Shown here in pieces: positions 1 through 10,094 of a stretch of DNA of 64,000 nucleotides. How positions within the stretch are numbered: position 1 is the first letter of the stretch; each line of letters opens with the position of its first letter. Made by a program: the position numbers and the translations under genes. The DNA lies in assembly GCA_963708155.1 (NCBI GenBank), contig OY970183.1:1240001-1304000 (forward strand), read 5' to 3'. Below the pieces are notes generated by a model. That model was not told where the DNA came from and ran no database searches. It saw nothing but the letters and a program-made list of their open reading frames with translations. Source of the DNA: Methylovirgula sp963708155 (lineage in GTDB: Bacteria > Pseudomonadota > Alphaproteobacteria > Rhizobiales > Beijerinckiaceae).

Positions 1-1
1 G

Positions 2-436
2 ACCGATTACGTCAATGCTTTGGGCAATGGCGACATCTGCCTCGCCGTCGGCTGGTCGGGCGATGTCTCGCAGGCACGGCGCGGCGCCGAGGAGGAAGAC
101 AACGGCACCGAGATCGGCGACGTGACGCCGAAGGAAGGCAGCGTACTCGGCCTCGACAATCTGGCGATCCCGGCGAGCGCGCCGCATCCGGCGGCGGCCT
201 ATGCCCTCATCGATTATCTGATGCGACCGGAGATCGCCGCGCGTAACAGCCAGGCGACGGGATTCGCCAGCGGTATCCTCGCCGCCAAACCGCTGCTGCC
301 GAAAGAACTCGCCAACGACAAAGCGGTCTATCCCGACGCCGACACGATGGCACGCCTTTATGCGCTGACCAATCCCGATCCGATGGTCGAACGTTACATC
401 ACCCATGCGTGGACGCTGATCAAGGCAGCGAAGTAG
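2..436 (+). CDS. Polyamine ABC transporter substrate-binding protein (PotF-like), C-terminal part
   Basis: This is the last ~144 codons of a periplasmic solute-binding protein; the gene begins before the window. The visible part carries the GDICLAVGWSGDV stretch and the later IPASAPHPAAAYALIDYLMRP-type segment typical of spermidine/putrescine-binding proteins of the PotD/PotF family. It ends ITHAWTLIKAAK and then TAG at 434-436. Such proteins capture polyamines in the periplasm and deliver them to a PotGHI-type permease, whose genes would lie upstream. No transporter gene follows, so this is the last gene of its unit. Family assignment is firm; the exact substrate is inferred from similarity. 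Confidence 0.85.
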   Translation, partial: TDYVNALGNGDICLAVGWSGDVSQARRGAEEEDNGTEIGDVTPKEGSVLGLDNLAIPASAPHPAAAYALIDYLMRPEIAARNSQATGFASGILAAKPLLPKELANDKAVYPDADTMARLYALTNPDPMVERYITHAWTLIKAAK

Positions 437-530
437 GGGTGCGACAAGATCGGGCTTCCCCGCCACGGCTTTGTTTGCACAATGACGGCCGGCACCACGA
501 TCATATCTCTCGCGTTGAAGGCTGACCCGA

Positions 531-1700
531 TTGCACCTGCCGAATATTCTTTATGAGCGTTATCTCGATCGTGTGCGTCGCGGCGAGTTCGAGCGCGATC
601 CGGCACAGGAACACGTGGTGCTCGGGCTGCAGGAACTGGCGACGCAGCTCGCCTTCTACCGCCCGACGCGCAAGAGCGCGGCGCTCGGCTGGCTGATGGG
701 CCAAAAGCAGAAAGCGGCACCCGTGCGCGGCGCCTATATCTGGGGCTCGGTCGGGCGTGGCAAGACGGCGCTGATGGATATGTTCTTCGAGGAGACTCAG
801 CTCAGCCACAAAAGGCGCGTCCACTTCCACAGCTTCATGGCCGATGTGCATGAGCGCATCTTCGCCTTCCGCCAGCAGGTGAAGGAAGGCCGCGCCAAGG
901 GCGAAGACCCGATCGCGCCCGTCGCCGAGGCGCTGGCGAATGAAAGCTGGCTGCTCTGTCTCGATGAATTCGCCGTCACCGATATCGCCGACGCGATGAT
1001 CCTCGCGCGGCTGTTCAAGGCTTTGTTTGAAGCCGGCGTTGTCGTCGTAGCGACCTCCAATGTCGCGCCAGCAAACCTTTACAGCGACGGGCTGAACCGG
1101 TCGCTATTCCTGCCTTTCATCGACATCCTGAACGCTTACATGGATGTGGTCGAACTCAATGCGCGTACCGATTTCCGGCTGGAGAAGCTGAAAGGCGAGA
1201 AAGTCTACCATGTGCCTGCCGACGCCAAGGCCTATGCGTCGCTGGCGCACGCTTTCGCGGCCCTCACCGGCGTCGAGAAGGCCGGCCCGGCGACGCTGCA
1301 ATATCTCGGTCGCGGCCTGCGCGTGCCGCAGGCGAAGAATCGCGTGGCGCGGTTCAGCTTCGCTGATCTCTGCGAGGCGCCGCTCGGCGCCCGCGACTTT
1401 CTCGAAATCGCGGAGAATTTTCATACCGTCATCGTTGACGACATTCCCGTCATCGACAAAAGCCGGACGAACGAAGCCAAGCGCTTCATCCTGCTGATCG
1501 ACGCGCTCTACGATCAGCAGGTGAAGCTGCTCGCTTCCGCCGCTGCCGAGCCGCGTGAACTCTATGTCGCACAAGAAGGTCGCGAGGCATTTGAGTTTTC
1601 CCGCACGGTATCGCGCTTGATGGAAATGCGCTCGGCCGCCTATCTTGCTTTGCCGCACGGCCGGCTTGGCGCGGCGCCGAGCGGCGTCGCAGAGACATGA
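531..1700 (+). CDS. zapE: Cell division protein ZapE (AFG1-like ATPase)
   Basis: A 389-residue protein of the AFG1/ZapE P-loop ATPase family, which associates with the Z-ring in late division and is the bacterial relative of mitochondrial Afg1/Lace1. The Walker A motif GSVGRGKT lies near residue 70, a Walker B-like WLLCLDEFAVTDI near residue 140, and ATSNVAP further on. In-frame TGA at 516-518 limits upstream extension, so the start is TTG at 531, behind a GAAGG-like ribosome site. In alphaproteobacteria zapE commonly sits just before mdh and the suc genes, as here. The last codon overlaps the next gene's start as ATGA. Confidence 0.9.
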   Translation: MHLPNILYERYLDRVRRGEFERDPAQEHVVLGLQELATQLAFYRPTRKSAALGWLMGQKQKAAPVRGAYIWGSVGRGKTALMDMFFEETQLSHKRRVHFHSFMADVHERIFAFRQQVKEGRAKGEDPIAPVAEALANESWLLCLDEFAVTDIADAMILARLFKALFEAGVVVVATSNVAPANLYSDGLNRSLFLPFIDILNAYMDVVELNARTDFRLEKLKGEKVYHVPADAKAYASLAHAFAALTGVEKAGPATLQYLGRGLRVPQAKNRVARFSFADLCEAPLGARDFLEIAENFHTVIVDDIPVIDKSRTNEAKRFILLIDALYDQQVKLLASAAAEPRELYVAQEGREAFEFSRTVSRLMEMRSAAYLALPHGRLGAAPSGVAET

Positions 1701-2341
1701 GGCAAGCGATGGCGCTCCGCAGCGCGTCTCCTCCCAAGCTTTCAACTCCCAAGCCTTCGACCGATCTGCGTCTGCTCGATCTCGCCACCGAACACGTCCG
1801 CCGCTACGGCGCGACACGGCTGACCGTGACGGAGATCGCCGAGGCGGCCGGCATGTCGCACGCCAATGTCTACCGCTATTTCCGCTCGAAGGCCGCGCTG
1901 CTCGAAGCCGTGACCGCCACATGGCTCGCGCCGCTGGAAGCCGGCCTGCGCATCATCGCCGACGCACCCGACCCCGCGCATGACAAGCTCGAACGGCTGC
2001 TTTTTACGATTCACCGCGCCTATCGCGACAAGCTCGCGACCGATCCAAAGATTTTCGATCTCTTCTGCGCGGCGACCCTAGAAAATGCCGAGATCGCCCG
2101 GCGGCATCAGCAGCGCATCGCCCGCGCCATCCAGCGCATTCTCGACGAAGGCCACGGCAGCGGCACTTATCATATCAACGACCAGGGGGCCGCCGTGACC
2201 TTCGTCAGCGACGCCATGTACCGTTTTATATCGCCCGGCACGCTGCGCGCCGACATCGACAGCCCCCGCGCCGAGATTGAAAATCGCGCCCTGCGCCTGC
2301 TCGATCTGGCCAGCCAGGCCCTGGCGCGCGGCGTGCTTTAA
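1697..2341 (+). CDS. TetR/AcrR-family transcriptional regulator
   Basis: A 214-residue regulator. After a short proline- and serine-rich leader, residues ~27-75 form the TetR DNA-binding helix-turn-helix (TVTEIAEAAGMSHANVYRYF), followed by a helical ligand domain. The gene overlaps the end of zapE by ATGA and is probably translated with it. Its target is unknown. A palindrome directly behind its stop codon (2345-2368) could be an operator or a terminator. No dedicated efflux or enzyme gene is adjacent, so no ligand can be proposed. Confidence 0.85.
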   Translation: MRQAMALRSASPPKLSTPKPSTDLRLLDLATEHVRRYGATRLTVTEIAEAAGMSHANVYRYFRSKAALLEAVTATWLAPLEAGLRIIADAPDPAHDKLERLLFTIHRAYRDKLATDPKIFDLFCAATLENAEIARRHQQRIARAIQRILDEGHGSGTYHINDQGAAVTFVSDAMYRFISPGTLRADIDSPRAEIENRALRLLDLASQALARGVL

Positions 2342-2344
2342 AGC

Positions 2345-2368
2345 ATTACAGATTACATATTCTGTAAT
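2345..2368. repeat. Inverted repeat after the TetR gene
   Basis: ATTACAGA and TCTGTAAT form a perfect 8-bp inverted repeat around an 8-base spacer, immediately after the TetR stop codon. It is A/T-rich in a G/C-rich neighbourhood and is followed by only a short T run. It may be a weak terminator or a dyad bound by the TetR protein or another regulator in front of the mdh operon. A second small palindrome, TGCTTTAAAGCA, overlaps the stop codon at 2334-2345. Confidence 0.45.
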
Positions 2369-2576
2369 TTGATGTTGCCTATTTCGGGAGCACAGCGTTG
2401 GGATTTATTGGCCTAATTGCTTGAAAAATGGGTGCCTTCCAAGTCCCTTCCCAATTCCGCCATAAAGGGAGGGCTTAGCCGAATGGTCAAGGTTGGCACA
2501 CTTGCTTTTGCTGGCCAGATTGGCGAGAACCCGGCATCGCGATGCCGCAGTGCAACAGGAAGTCCGGAGGGAAGAC

Positions 2577-3543
2577 ATGGCACGCCCAAAGATCGCATTG
2601 GTCGGCGCCGGACAGATCGGCGGAACGCTCGCCCATATCGCCGCGCTGAAACAGCTTGGCGATGTCGTTCTCTTCGACATTGCCGAAGGTATCCCGCAAG
2701 GCAAGGCGCTCGATCTCAGCCAGTCCGGTGCGCAGCAGGGCTTCCATAGCAAGATTTCCGGCGCCAATGATTATGGCGAGATCGCCGGCGCGGATGTGGT
2801 GATCGTCACCGCTGGCGTGCCGCGCAAGCCGGGCATGAGCCGCGACGATCTCCTCAGCATCAATCTCAAGGTGATGGAATCGGTCGGCGAGGGCATTCTC
2901 GCCCACGCACCAGGTGCCTTCGTCATCTGCATCACCAATCCGCTCGACGCCATGGTCTGGGCGCTGCAGAAGAAGACCGGCCTGCCGGCCAATATGGTCG
3001 TCGGCATGGCCGGTGTGCTCGAACTCGGCCCGCTTCCGCCATTTCCTCGCCGAGGAATTCAACGTCGCGATCGAGGACGTGAGCGCCTTCGTGCTCGGCG
3101 GCCACGGCGACGACATGGTGCCCTCGCTGCGCTATTCAACGGTCGCCGGCATCCCCCTTCCCGATCTCGTCAAGGCGGGCTGGACCACGCAGGCCAAGCT
3201 CGATGCCATCGTCGAGCGCACCCGCAAGGGCGGCGGCGAGATTGTCGGCCTCCTCAAGACGGGCTCGGCTTTCTATGCGCCAGCGGCGTCGGCAATTGCC
3301 ATGGCCGAATCCTATCTGCGCGATGAGCGGCGGGTTCTGGCCTGCGCCGCGCAGCTCAATGGCGAATATGGCGTCGATGGCCTTTATGTCGGCGTGCCGG
3401 TCGTCATCGGCGCCAATGGTGTTGAGCGGGTGGTCGAAGTCACCCTCGACGCCGACGAAAAGAAAATGTTCGAGAAATCCGTCGCCTCCGTGCAAACCCT
3501 GGTTGATGCCTGCAAGACCATCAACCCGGCCTTTGCAGCCTAG
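2577..3543 (+). CDS. mdh: Malate dehydrogenase (frame broken by one inserted base)
   Basis: NAD-dependent malate dehydrogenase of the lactate-dehydrogenase-like type used by alphaproteobacteria; it converts malate to oxaloacetate in the TCA cycle. The N-terminal Rossmann motif VGAGQIGGTLAH, the ITNPLDAMVW segment and the catalytic GGHGDDMVP are present. The start is ATG behind GGAGGGAAGAC. The frame shifts at about 3021-3024: the family sequence GVLDSARFRHFLAEEF is read only if one A is removed from GAACTC. The corrected gene is 966 nt (321 residues), normal for the family, and conserved on both sides, so the indel looks like a sequencing error. First gene of the mdh-sucCDAB-lpd operon. Confidence 0.9.
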
Positions 3544-3584
3544 ACGTCCCGCGCGCCGGGGTACGGCGCCGAGCTGTGACTGCG

Positions 3585-4781
3585 ATGAACATTCACGAAT
3601 ATCAGGCCAAGGCGATCCTGCGGGATTTTGGCGTGCCGGTTTCGTTGGGCGTGGCGGTCACCGACGCTGCCGAGGCCGAGGCTGCCGCCGCGAGGCTGCC
3701 CGGCCCGGTCTATGTCGTAAAGGCGCAAATCCACGCCGGTGGCCGCGGCAAGGGCACATTCAAGGAGACTGAAGCCGGCCCCGCGGGCGGCGTGCGCCTC
3801 GCCCACTCGCCGCAGGAGGCCGCCGCCGAAGCCGCGAAAATGCTCGGCAAGACGCTCGTCACCGTACAGACGGGCGCCCCCGGCAAACAGGTCAACCGGA
3901 TCTATATCGAAGACGGCTCGGCGATCGCGAAGGAATTCTATCTCGCGCTTCTCGTTGACCGCGAAACCGGCGAAATCGCCTTCGTCGTCTCGACCGAAGG
4001 CGGCATGTCGATCGAAGAAGTCGCACACAAGACGCCCGAAAAGATCGTCAGTTTCAGCGTCGATCCGGCGACCGGCATCATGCCCCATCACGGCCGTGCG
4101 ATGGCCGCCGCGCTGCGTCTTTCGGGCGATGCCGCGAAACAGGCGGTCGATCTCGCCGAGAAGCTTTTCACCGCCTTTGTCACCAAGGACATGGCGTTGC
4201 TCGAGATCAATCCGCTGATCCTCGACAAGAGCGGCGCCCTGAAGTGTCTCGATGCCAAGATCGGCTTCGACGACAACGCGCTCTTCCGTCATCCCGATGT
4301 CGCCGCCCTGCGCGACGTAAGCGAGGAAGACCCGAAAGAGACCGAAGCGGCCAAGCACGATCTCTCCTACGTCGCGCTCGACGGCACGATCGGCTGCATG
4401 GTCAACGGCGCCGGGCTGGCGATGGCGACGATGGACATCATCAAGCTCTATGGCGCCGAGCCGGCCAATTTTCTCGATGTCGGCGGCGGTGCGACGAGCG
4501 AGAAGGTGACGGCCGCCTTCAAGATCATCACCGCCGACCCGAACGTGAAGGGCATCCTCGTCAATATCTTCGGCGGCATCATGAAATGCGACGTGATCGC
4601 GGAAGGCGTCATTGCCGCGGTCAAGGAAGTCGGTCTCGAAGTGCCGCTGGTGGTGCGGCTCGAAGGCACCAATGTGGAGCTCGGCAAGGCCATCATCGCT
4701 GAATCAGGCCTCAACGTCATTGCCGCCGACGATCTCGACGACGCGGCGCAGAAGATCGTCGCTGCGGTGAAGAAGGCCTGA
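3585..4781 (+). CDS. sucC: Succinyl-CoA synthetase beta subunit
   Basis: ATP-grasp subunit of succinate-CoA ligase, 398 residues from the canonical MNIHEYQAK start; a GTG nine bases upstream (3576) is also in frame. The VYVVKAQIHAGGRGKG nucleotide-binding stretch, LLEINPLI and the NIFGGIMKCD CoA/phosphate segment are visible. It couples succinyl-CoA hydrolysis to NTP synthesis in the TCA cycle. sucD follows after 5 bases. The same fold occurs in malate-CoA ligase (MtkA) of serine-cycle methylotrophs, but the placement between mdh and sucD-sucA-sucB argues for the TCA enzyme. Confidence 0.92.
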   Translation: MNIHEYQAKAILRDFGVPVSLGVAVTDAAEAEAAAARLPGPVYVVKAQIHAGGRGKGTFKETEAGPAGGVRLAHSPQEAAAEAAKMLGKTLVTVQTGAPGKQVNRIYIEDGSAIAKEFYLALLVDRETGEIAFVVSTEGGMSIEEVAHKTPEKIVSFSVDPATGIMPHHGRAMAAALRLSGDAAKQAVDLAEKLFTAFVTKDMALLEINPLILDKSGALKCLDAKIGFDDNALFRHPDVAALRDVSEEDPKETEAAKHDLSYVALDGTIGCMVNGAGLAMATMDIIKLYGAEPANFLDVGGGATSEKVTAAFKIITADPNVKGILVNIFGGIMKCDVIAEGVIAAVKEVGLEVPLVVRLEGTNVELGKAIIAESGLNVIAADDLDDAAQKIVAAVKKA

Positions 4782-4786
4782 CGCCC

Positions 4787-5671
4787 ATGTCCATTCTCAT
4801 CGGCAAAGAGACGAAGATCATCTGCCAGGGTTTCACCGGCAAGAACGGCACATTCCATTCGCAGCACGCCATTGCCTATGGCACGAAAATGGTCGGCGGC
4901 ATCTCGCCCGGAAAAGGCGGTACGACGCACCTCGGCTTGCCGGTCTTCGATACCGTGAAGGACGCGAAAGAGGCTACGGGCGCCGAAGCGAGCGTCGTCT
5001 ATGTGCCGCCGCCCGGCGCAGCGGACGCGATCTGCGAGGCGATCGAGGCAGAAATCCCGCTGATCGTCGCCATAACCGAAGGCATTCCCGTTCTCGACAT
5101 GGTGCGGGTGAAGCGGGCGCTGTGCGGTTCCAAATCCCGGCTCATCGGACCGAATTGCCCCGGCGTCGTCACCGCCGGGGAAAGCAAGATCGGCATCATG
5201 CCGGCCAATATCTTCCTGCCCGGCAGCGTCGGCATCGTTTCCCGCTCCGGGACGCTGACCTACGAGGCCGTGTTCCAGACGAGCCGCGAGGGTCTCGGGC
5301 AGACGACGGCGGTCGGCATCGGCGGCGACCCGGTGAAGGGCACCGAGTTCATTGACATGCTCGAGCTCTTTTTGGCCGATGATAAGACGCAATCGATCAT
5401 CATGATTGGCGAAATCGGCGGCGGCGCGGAGGAAGACGCGGCGCAATTCCTGCGCGATGAGGCAAAGCGCGGCCGCAAGAAGCCGATCGTCGGCTTCATC
5501 GCCGGCCGCACCGCGCCGAAAGGCCGCCGCATGGGTCATGCGGGCGCCATCATTTCCGGCGGCAAGGGCGGCGCCGAAGAAAAGATCGCGGCGATGCAAG
5601 CCGCCGGAATCGTGGTTTCGCCGTCGCCTGCCCGGCTCGGCAAGACTTTGGCGGAGATTTTGCGGCGGTAA
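4787..5671 (+). CDS. sucD: Succinyl-CoA synthetase alpha subunit
   Basis: A 294-residue alpha subunit that binds CoA and carries the phosphohistidine. The sequence opens MSILIGKETKIICQGFTG, has the IGPNCPG and SRSGTLTYE motifs, and contains the GRMGHAGAII segment that holds the active-site histidine (about residue 248). It forms the ligase with SucC. Spacing to sucC is 5 bases. A 76-base spacer separates it from sucA. Confidence 0.93.
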   Translation: MSILIGKETKIICQGFTGKNGTFHSQHAIAYGTKMVGGISPGKGGTTHLGLPVFDTVKDAKEATGAEASVVYVPPPGAADAICEAIEAEIPLIVAITEGIPVLDMVRVKRALCGSKSRLIGPNCPGVVTAGESKIGIMPANIFLPGSVGIVSRSGTLTYEAVFQTSREGLGQTTAVGIGGDPVKGTEFIDMLELFLADDKTQSIIMIGEIGGGAEEDAAQFLRDEAKRGRKKPIVGFIAGRTAPKGRRMGHAGAIISGGKGGAEEKIAAMQAAGIVVSPSPARLGKTLAEILRR

Positions 5672-5747
5672 TCCCGGCCGCAGCTTAAATAAGTGGGATG
5701 GAAGCCCGCGGCGCGACATCCGGAAGAGCGAAAGCTCGGAGAGTACC

Positions 5748-8747
5748 ATGGCACGACAAGGCACCAACGGTCAGAACGGCTCCGGCGGCGCGGCGCTCGC
5801 GCGGTCGACGGGCAATTCCACCTTTGCTCTGACCTCCTTCCTCGACGGCGGCAATGCCGCCTATGCCGAGCAGCTTTACGAAAACTACCGGCGCGATCCC
5901 AATTCCGTCGATCCGCAATGGCAGAGCTTCTTTGCCGAGTTGAAGGACGACCCGGCTCTGATCGAGAAAAGTGTCCAGGGTCCGGCCTGGAAAGCTGAAA
6001 TTGCGCCGCCGGCGCGCGATGACACCCTCTCCGCCCTCGACGGCCACTGGGATGCGGCTGAAAGCGCGCTCGGCGCCAAGCTCCGGACCGTGCATAAAGA
6101 CGCCGGCCATTCCGATGCCGAGCTGCGTCAGGCGACGCGCGATTCCGTCCGCGCCATCATGATGATCCGCGCCTATCGCATGCGCGGCCATCTCGAGGCC
6201 GATCTCGACCCGCTCGGCCTGCAAGCGCGCAGCGACAACGAGGCGCTGCATCCGTCGCATTTCGGTTTCACCGAAGCCGATTACGCCCGCCAGATCTTCA
6301 TCGACGGTGTACTCGGGCTCAAATTCGCGACAATCCCGGAAATGCTCGCCATCCTGCGCCGCACCTATTGCGGCACGATCGGCTATGAATTCATGCATAT
6401 CTCCGACCCAGCCGAGAAATCCTGGCTGCAGGCGCGCATCGAAGGCCTCGGCAAGGAGATCAGCTTTACCCGCGAGGGCAAGCGCGCGATCCTCAACAAG
6501 CTGGCGGAAGCCGACGGCTTCGAGAAATTCCTCGATCTCAAATTCACCGGCACCAAGCGCTTCGGCCTCGACGGCGGCGAATCCATGATTCCGGCGCTGG
6601 AACAGGTCATCAAGCGCGGCGGCGCGCTCGGCGTGACGGAGATCGTCTTCGGCATGGCCCATCGCGGCCGCCTCAATGTCCTCTCGCAGGTGATGGCGAA
6701 GCCGCATCGCGCCATCTTCCATGAGTTCAAGGGCGGCTCGTTCACGCCGTCCGAGGTCGAAGGTTCGGGCGACGTCAAATATCACCTCGGCGCCTCGTCG
6801 GATCGCGACTTCGACGGCAATCACGTACATCTGTCGCTGACCGCCAACCCCTCGCATCTCGAGATCGTCGATCCCGTCGTGCTCGGAAAGGTCCGCGCCA
6901 AGCAGGACCAGCAGCATGATTATGTCGAGCGCAGCAAAGTTCTGCCGCTGCTCATCCACGGCGACGCGGCCTTCGCCGGCCAGGGCGTTATCGCTGAATG
7001 TTTCGGTCTTTCGGGCCTGAAGGGCCACCGCACCGGCGGTTCGGTGCATTTCATCATCAACAACCAGATCGGCTTTACGACCTATCCGCGCTATTCGCGC
7101 TCCTCGCCGTATCCGTCGGATGTGGCGAAGATGATCGAGGCGCCGATCTTCCATGTGAACGGCGACGATCCCGAAGCCGTGGTCCATGTCGTCAAGGTCG
7201 CCGTCGAATTCCGCCAGATGTTCCACAAGCCTGTGGTCATCGACATGTTCTGCTATCGCCGCTTCGGTCATAACGAGGGCGACGAACCCGCCTTCACCCA
7301 GCCCTTGATGTACGAGCGCATCCGCCAGCATCCGACGACCTTCCAGATCTATTCGGAAAAGCTGGTCAAGGAAGGCGTCATCACCGAAGCCGAAATCGAC
7401 GAGATGAAAGCTGCATGGCGCGCCAAGCTCGACGCTGAATTCGAGGCTGGCCAGCAGGCGTACAAATCCAACAAGGCCGATTGGCTCGACGGGCGCTGGT
7501 CGTCGTTGCGGCCGGCCGATCAGGTCGATGAGGCGCGGCGCGGCGCGACCGGCGTCGCGATCGCAAAGCTTCGCGAACTCGGCGCGAAACTCTGCGTCGT
7601 GCCCGAGGGCTTTCACCTGCACAAGACGATCCAGCGCTTTCTCGATTCACGCAAACACGCGATCGAACTGGGCCAGGGGATCGATTGGGCAACAGGCGAG
7701 GCGCTGGCCTTTGCTAGCCTGCTTGATGAAGGCTATCCCGTGCGCCTCTCCGGCCAAGACAGCGAGCGCGGCACCTTCTCGCAGCGCCACAGCGTGCTCA
7801 TCGACCAGAAGACCGAGGCGCGCTATGTGCCGCTCAACCATCTGCGCGACGGCCAGCCGCGCTATGAAGTCATCAATTCCATGCTGTCGGAAGAAGCCGT
7901 GCTCGGCTTCGAATATGGCTATTCGCTCGCCGAGCCGAATGCGCTGACGATGTGGGAGGCGCAATTCGGTGATTTCGCCAATGGCGCGCAGGTCATCTTC
8001 GATCAGTTCATCTCCTCCGGCGAGCGCAAGTGGCTGCGTATGTGCGGCCTCGTCTGCCTGCTGCCGCATGGCTACGAGGGGCAGGGGCCGGAACATTCCT
8101 CGGCGCGGCTCGAGCGCTATCTTCAGCTCTGTGCCGAAGACAACATGCAGGTCGCCAATTGCACGACCCCTTCGAATTATTTTCATATCCTGCGGCGGCA
8201 ATTGAAGCGAGACTTCCGCAAGCCGCTGATCCTGATGACGCCGAAATCGCTGCTGCGCCACAAGCGCGCCGTCTCGAGGCTCGACGAGTTTGACATCGAC
8301 AAGACCTTCCACCGCCTGTTGTACGATGACGCGGAGATGATCGAGGGCGGCGACATCAAGCTTGTCCGCGACGACAAGATCCGCCGCGTCGTTCTCTGCT
8401 CGGGCAAGGTCTATTTCGATCTCTTCGAGGAGCGGGCCAAGCGCGGCATCGACGACATCTACCTCTTGCGCGTCGAGCAGCTCTATCCCTTCCCGATCAA
8501 GGCGCTGATTAAAAAATTGTCGCTCTATAAAAAAGCTGACATCGTCTGGTGTCAGGAAGAGCCGAAGAACATGGGCGCCTGGAGTTTTGTCGAGCCTTAC
8601 CTGGATTGGGTTCTGGGTCAGGTCGGCGGCAAGGTGCAACGGCCGATCTATGTTGGACGCCCGGCCGCGGCGGCGACTGCGACCGGCCTGATGTCGAAAC
8701 ATCTGGCGCAGCTCAAGGCCTTCGTTGACGAGGCGCTGGCCGCCTAA
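5748..8747 (+). CDS. sucA: 2-oxoglutarate dehydrogenase E1 component
   Basis: A 999-residue thiamine-diphosphate E1 subunit that decarboxylates 2-oxoglutarate and reductively succinylates the lipoyl group of SucB. The N-terminus (SFLDGGNAAYAEQLYENYRRDP) is the region that holds E1 to the complex. FGMAHRGRLNVL, the ThDP segment from HVNGDDPEAVVHV to FCYRRFGHNEGDEP, and LSGQDSERGTFSQRH are all present. Start ATG 5748 follows GGAGAG. Its presence means a complete oxidative TCA cycle, unlike many obligate methanotrophs and methylotrophs that lack this enzyme. Confidence 0.95.
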   Translation: MARQGTNGQNGSGGAALARSTGNSTFALTSFLDGGNAAYAEQLYENYRRDPNSVDPQWQSFFAELKDDPALIEKSVQGPAWKAEIAPPARDDTLSALDGHWDAAESALGAKLRTVHKDAGHSDAELRQATRDSVRAIMMIRAYRMRGHLEADLDPLGLQARSDNEALHPSHFGFTEADYARQIFIDGVLGLKFATIPEMLAILRRTYCGTIGYEFMHISDPAEKSWLQARIEGLGKEISFTREGKRAILNKLAEADGFEKFLDLKFTGTKRFGLDGGESMIPALEQVIKRGGALGVTEIVFGMAHRGRLNVLSQVMAKPHRAIFHEFKGGSFTPSEVEGSGDVKYHLGASSDRDFDGNHVHLSLTANPSHLEIVDPVVLGKVRAKQDQQHDYVERSKVLPLLIHGDAAFAGQGVIAECFGLSGLKGHRTGGSVHFIINNQIGFTTYPRYSRSSPYPSDVAKMIEAPIFHVNGDDPEAVVHVVKVAVEFRQMFHKPVVIDMFCYRRFGHNEGDEPAFTQPLMYERIRQHPTTFQIYSEKLVKEGVITEAEIDEMKAAWRAKLDAEFEAGQQAYKSNKADWLDGRWSSLRPADQVDEARRGATGVAIAKLRELGAKLCVVPEGFHLHKTIQRFLDSRKHAIELGQGIDWATGEALAFASLLDEGYPVRLSGQDSERGTFSQRHSVLIDQKTEARYVPLNHLRDGQPRYEVINSMLSEEAVLGFEYGYSLAEPNALTMWEAQFGDFANGAQVIFDQFISSGERKWLRMCGLVCLLPHGYEGQGPEHSSARLERYLQLCAEDNMQVANCTTPSNYFHILRRQLKRDFRKPLILMTPKSLLRHKRAVSRLDEFDIDKTFHRLLYDDAEMIEGGDIKLVRDDKIRRVVLCSGKVYFDLFEERAKRGIDDIYLLRVEQLYPFPIKALIKKLSLYKKADIVWCQEEPKNMGAWSFVEPYLDWVLGQVGGKVQRPIYVGRPAAAATATGLMSKHLAQLKAFVDEALAA

Positions 8748-8757
8748 GGGGTAAGAT

Positions 8758-9978
<1,221 letters not shown>

Positions 9979-10094
9979 GGCGGACGTACCTTCTCCCTTG
10001 CCGGAGGAGGCGTCACGCAAAGCATGATGGATGAGGGGGAAGTCCCAACTCCTCGCCATAGCTAGCTCGGCACTATCACGTAGAAAGCGCACGC

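Noticed and set aside
4448..5767. 439-codon minus-strand open frame over sucC and sucD
   Set aside because: Antisense shadow of two well-identified genes, with no family similarity recognised.
5685..7622. 645-codon open frame on the minus strand over sucD/sucA
   Set aside because: It lies antisense to sucA, whose product matches its family along the full length; the frame is open only because of the high G/C third-position bias.
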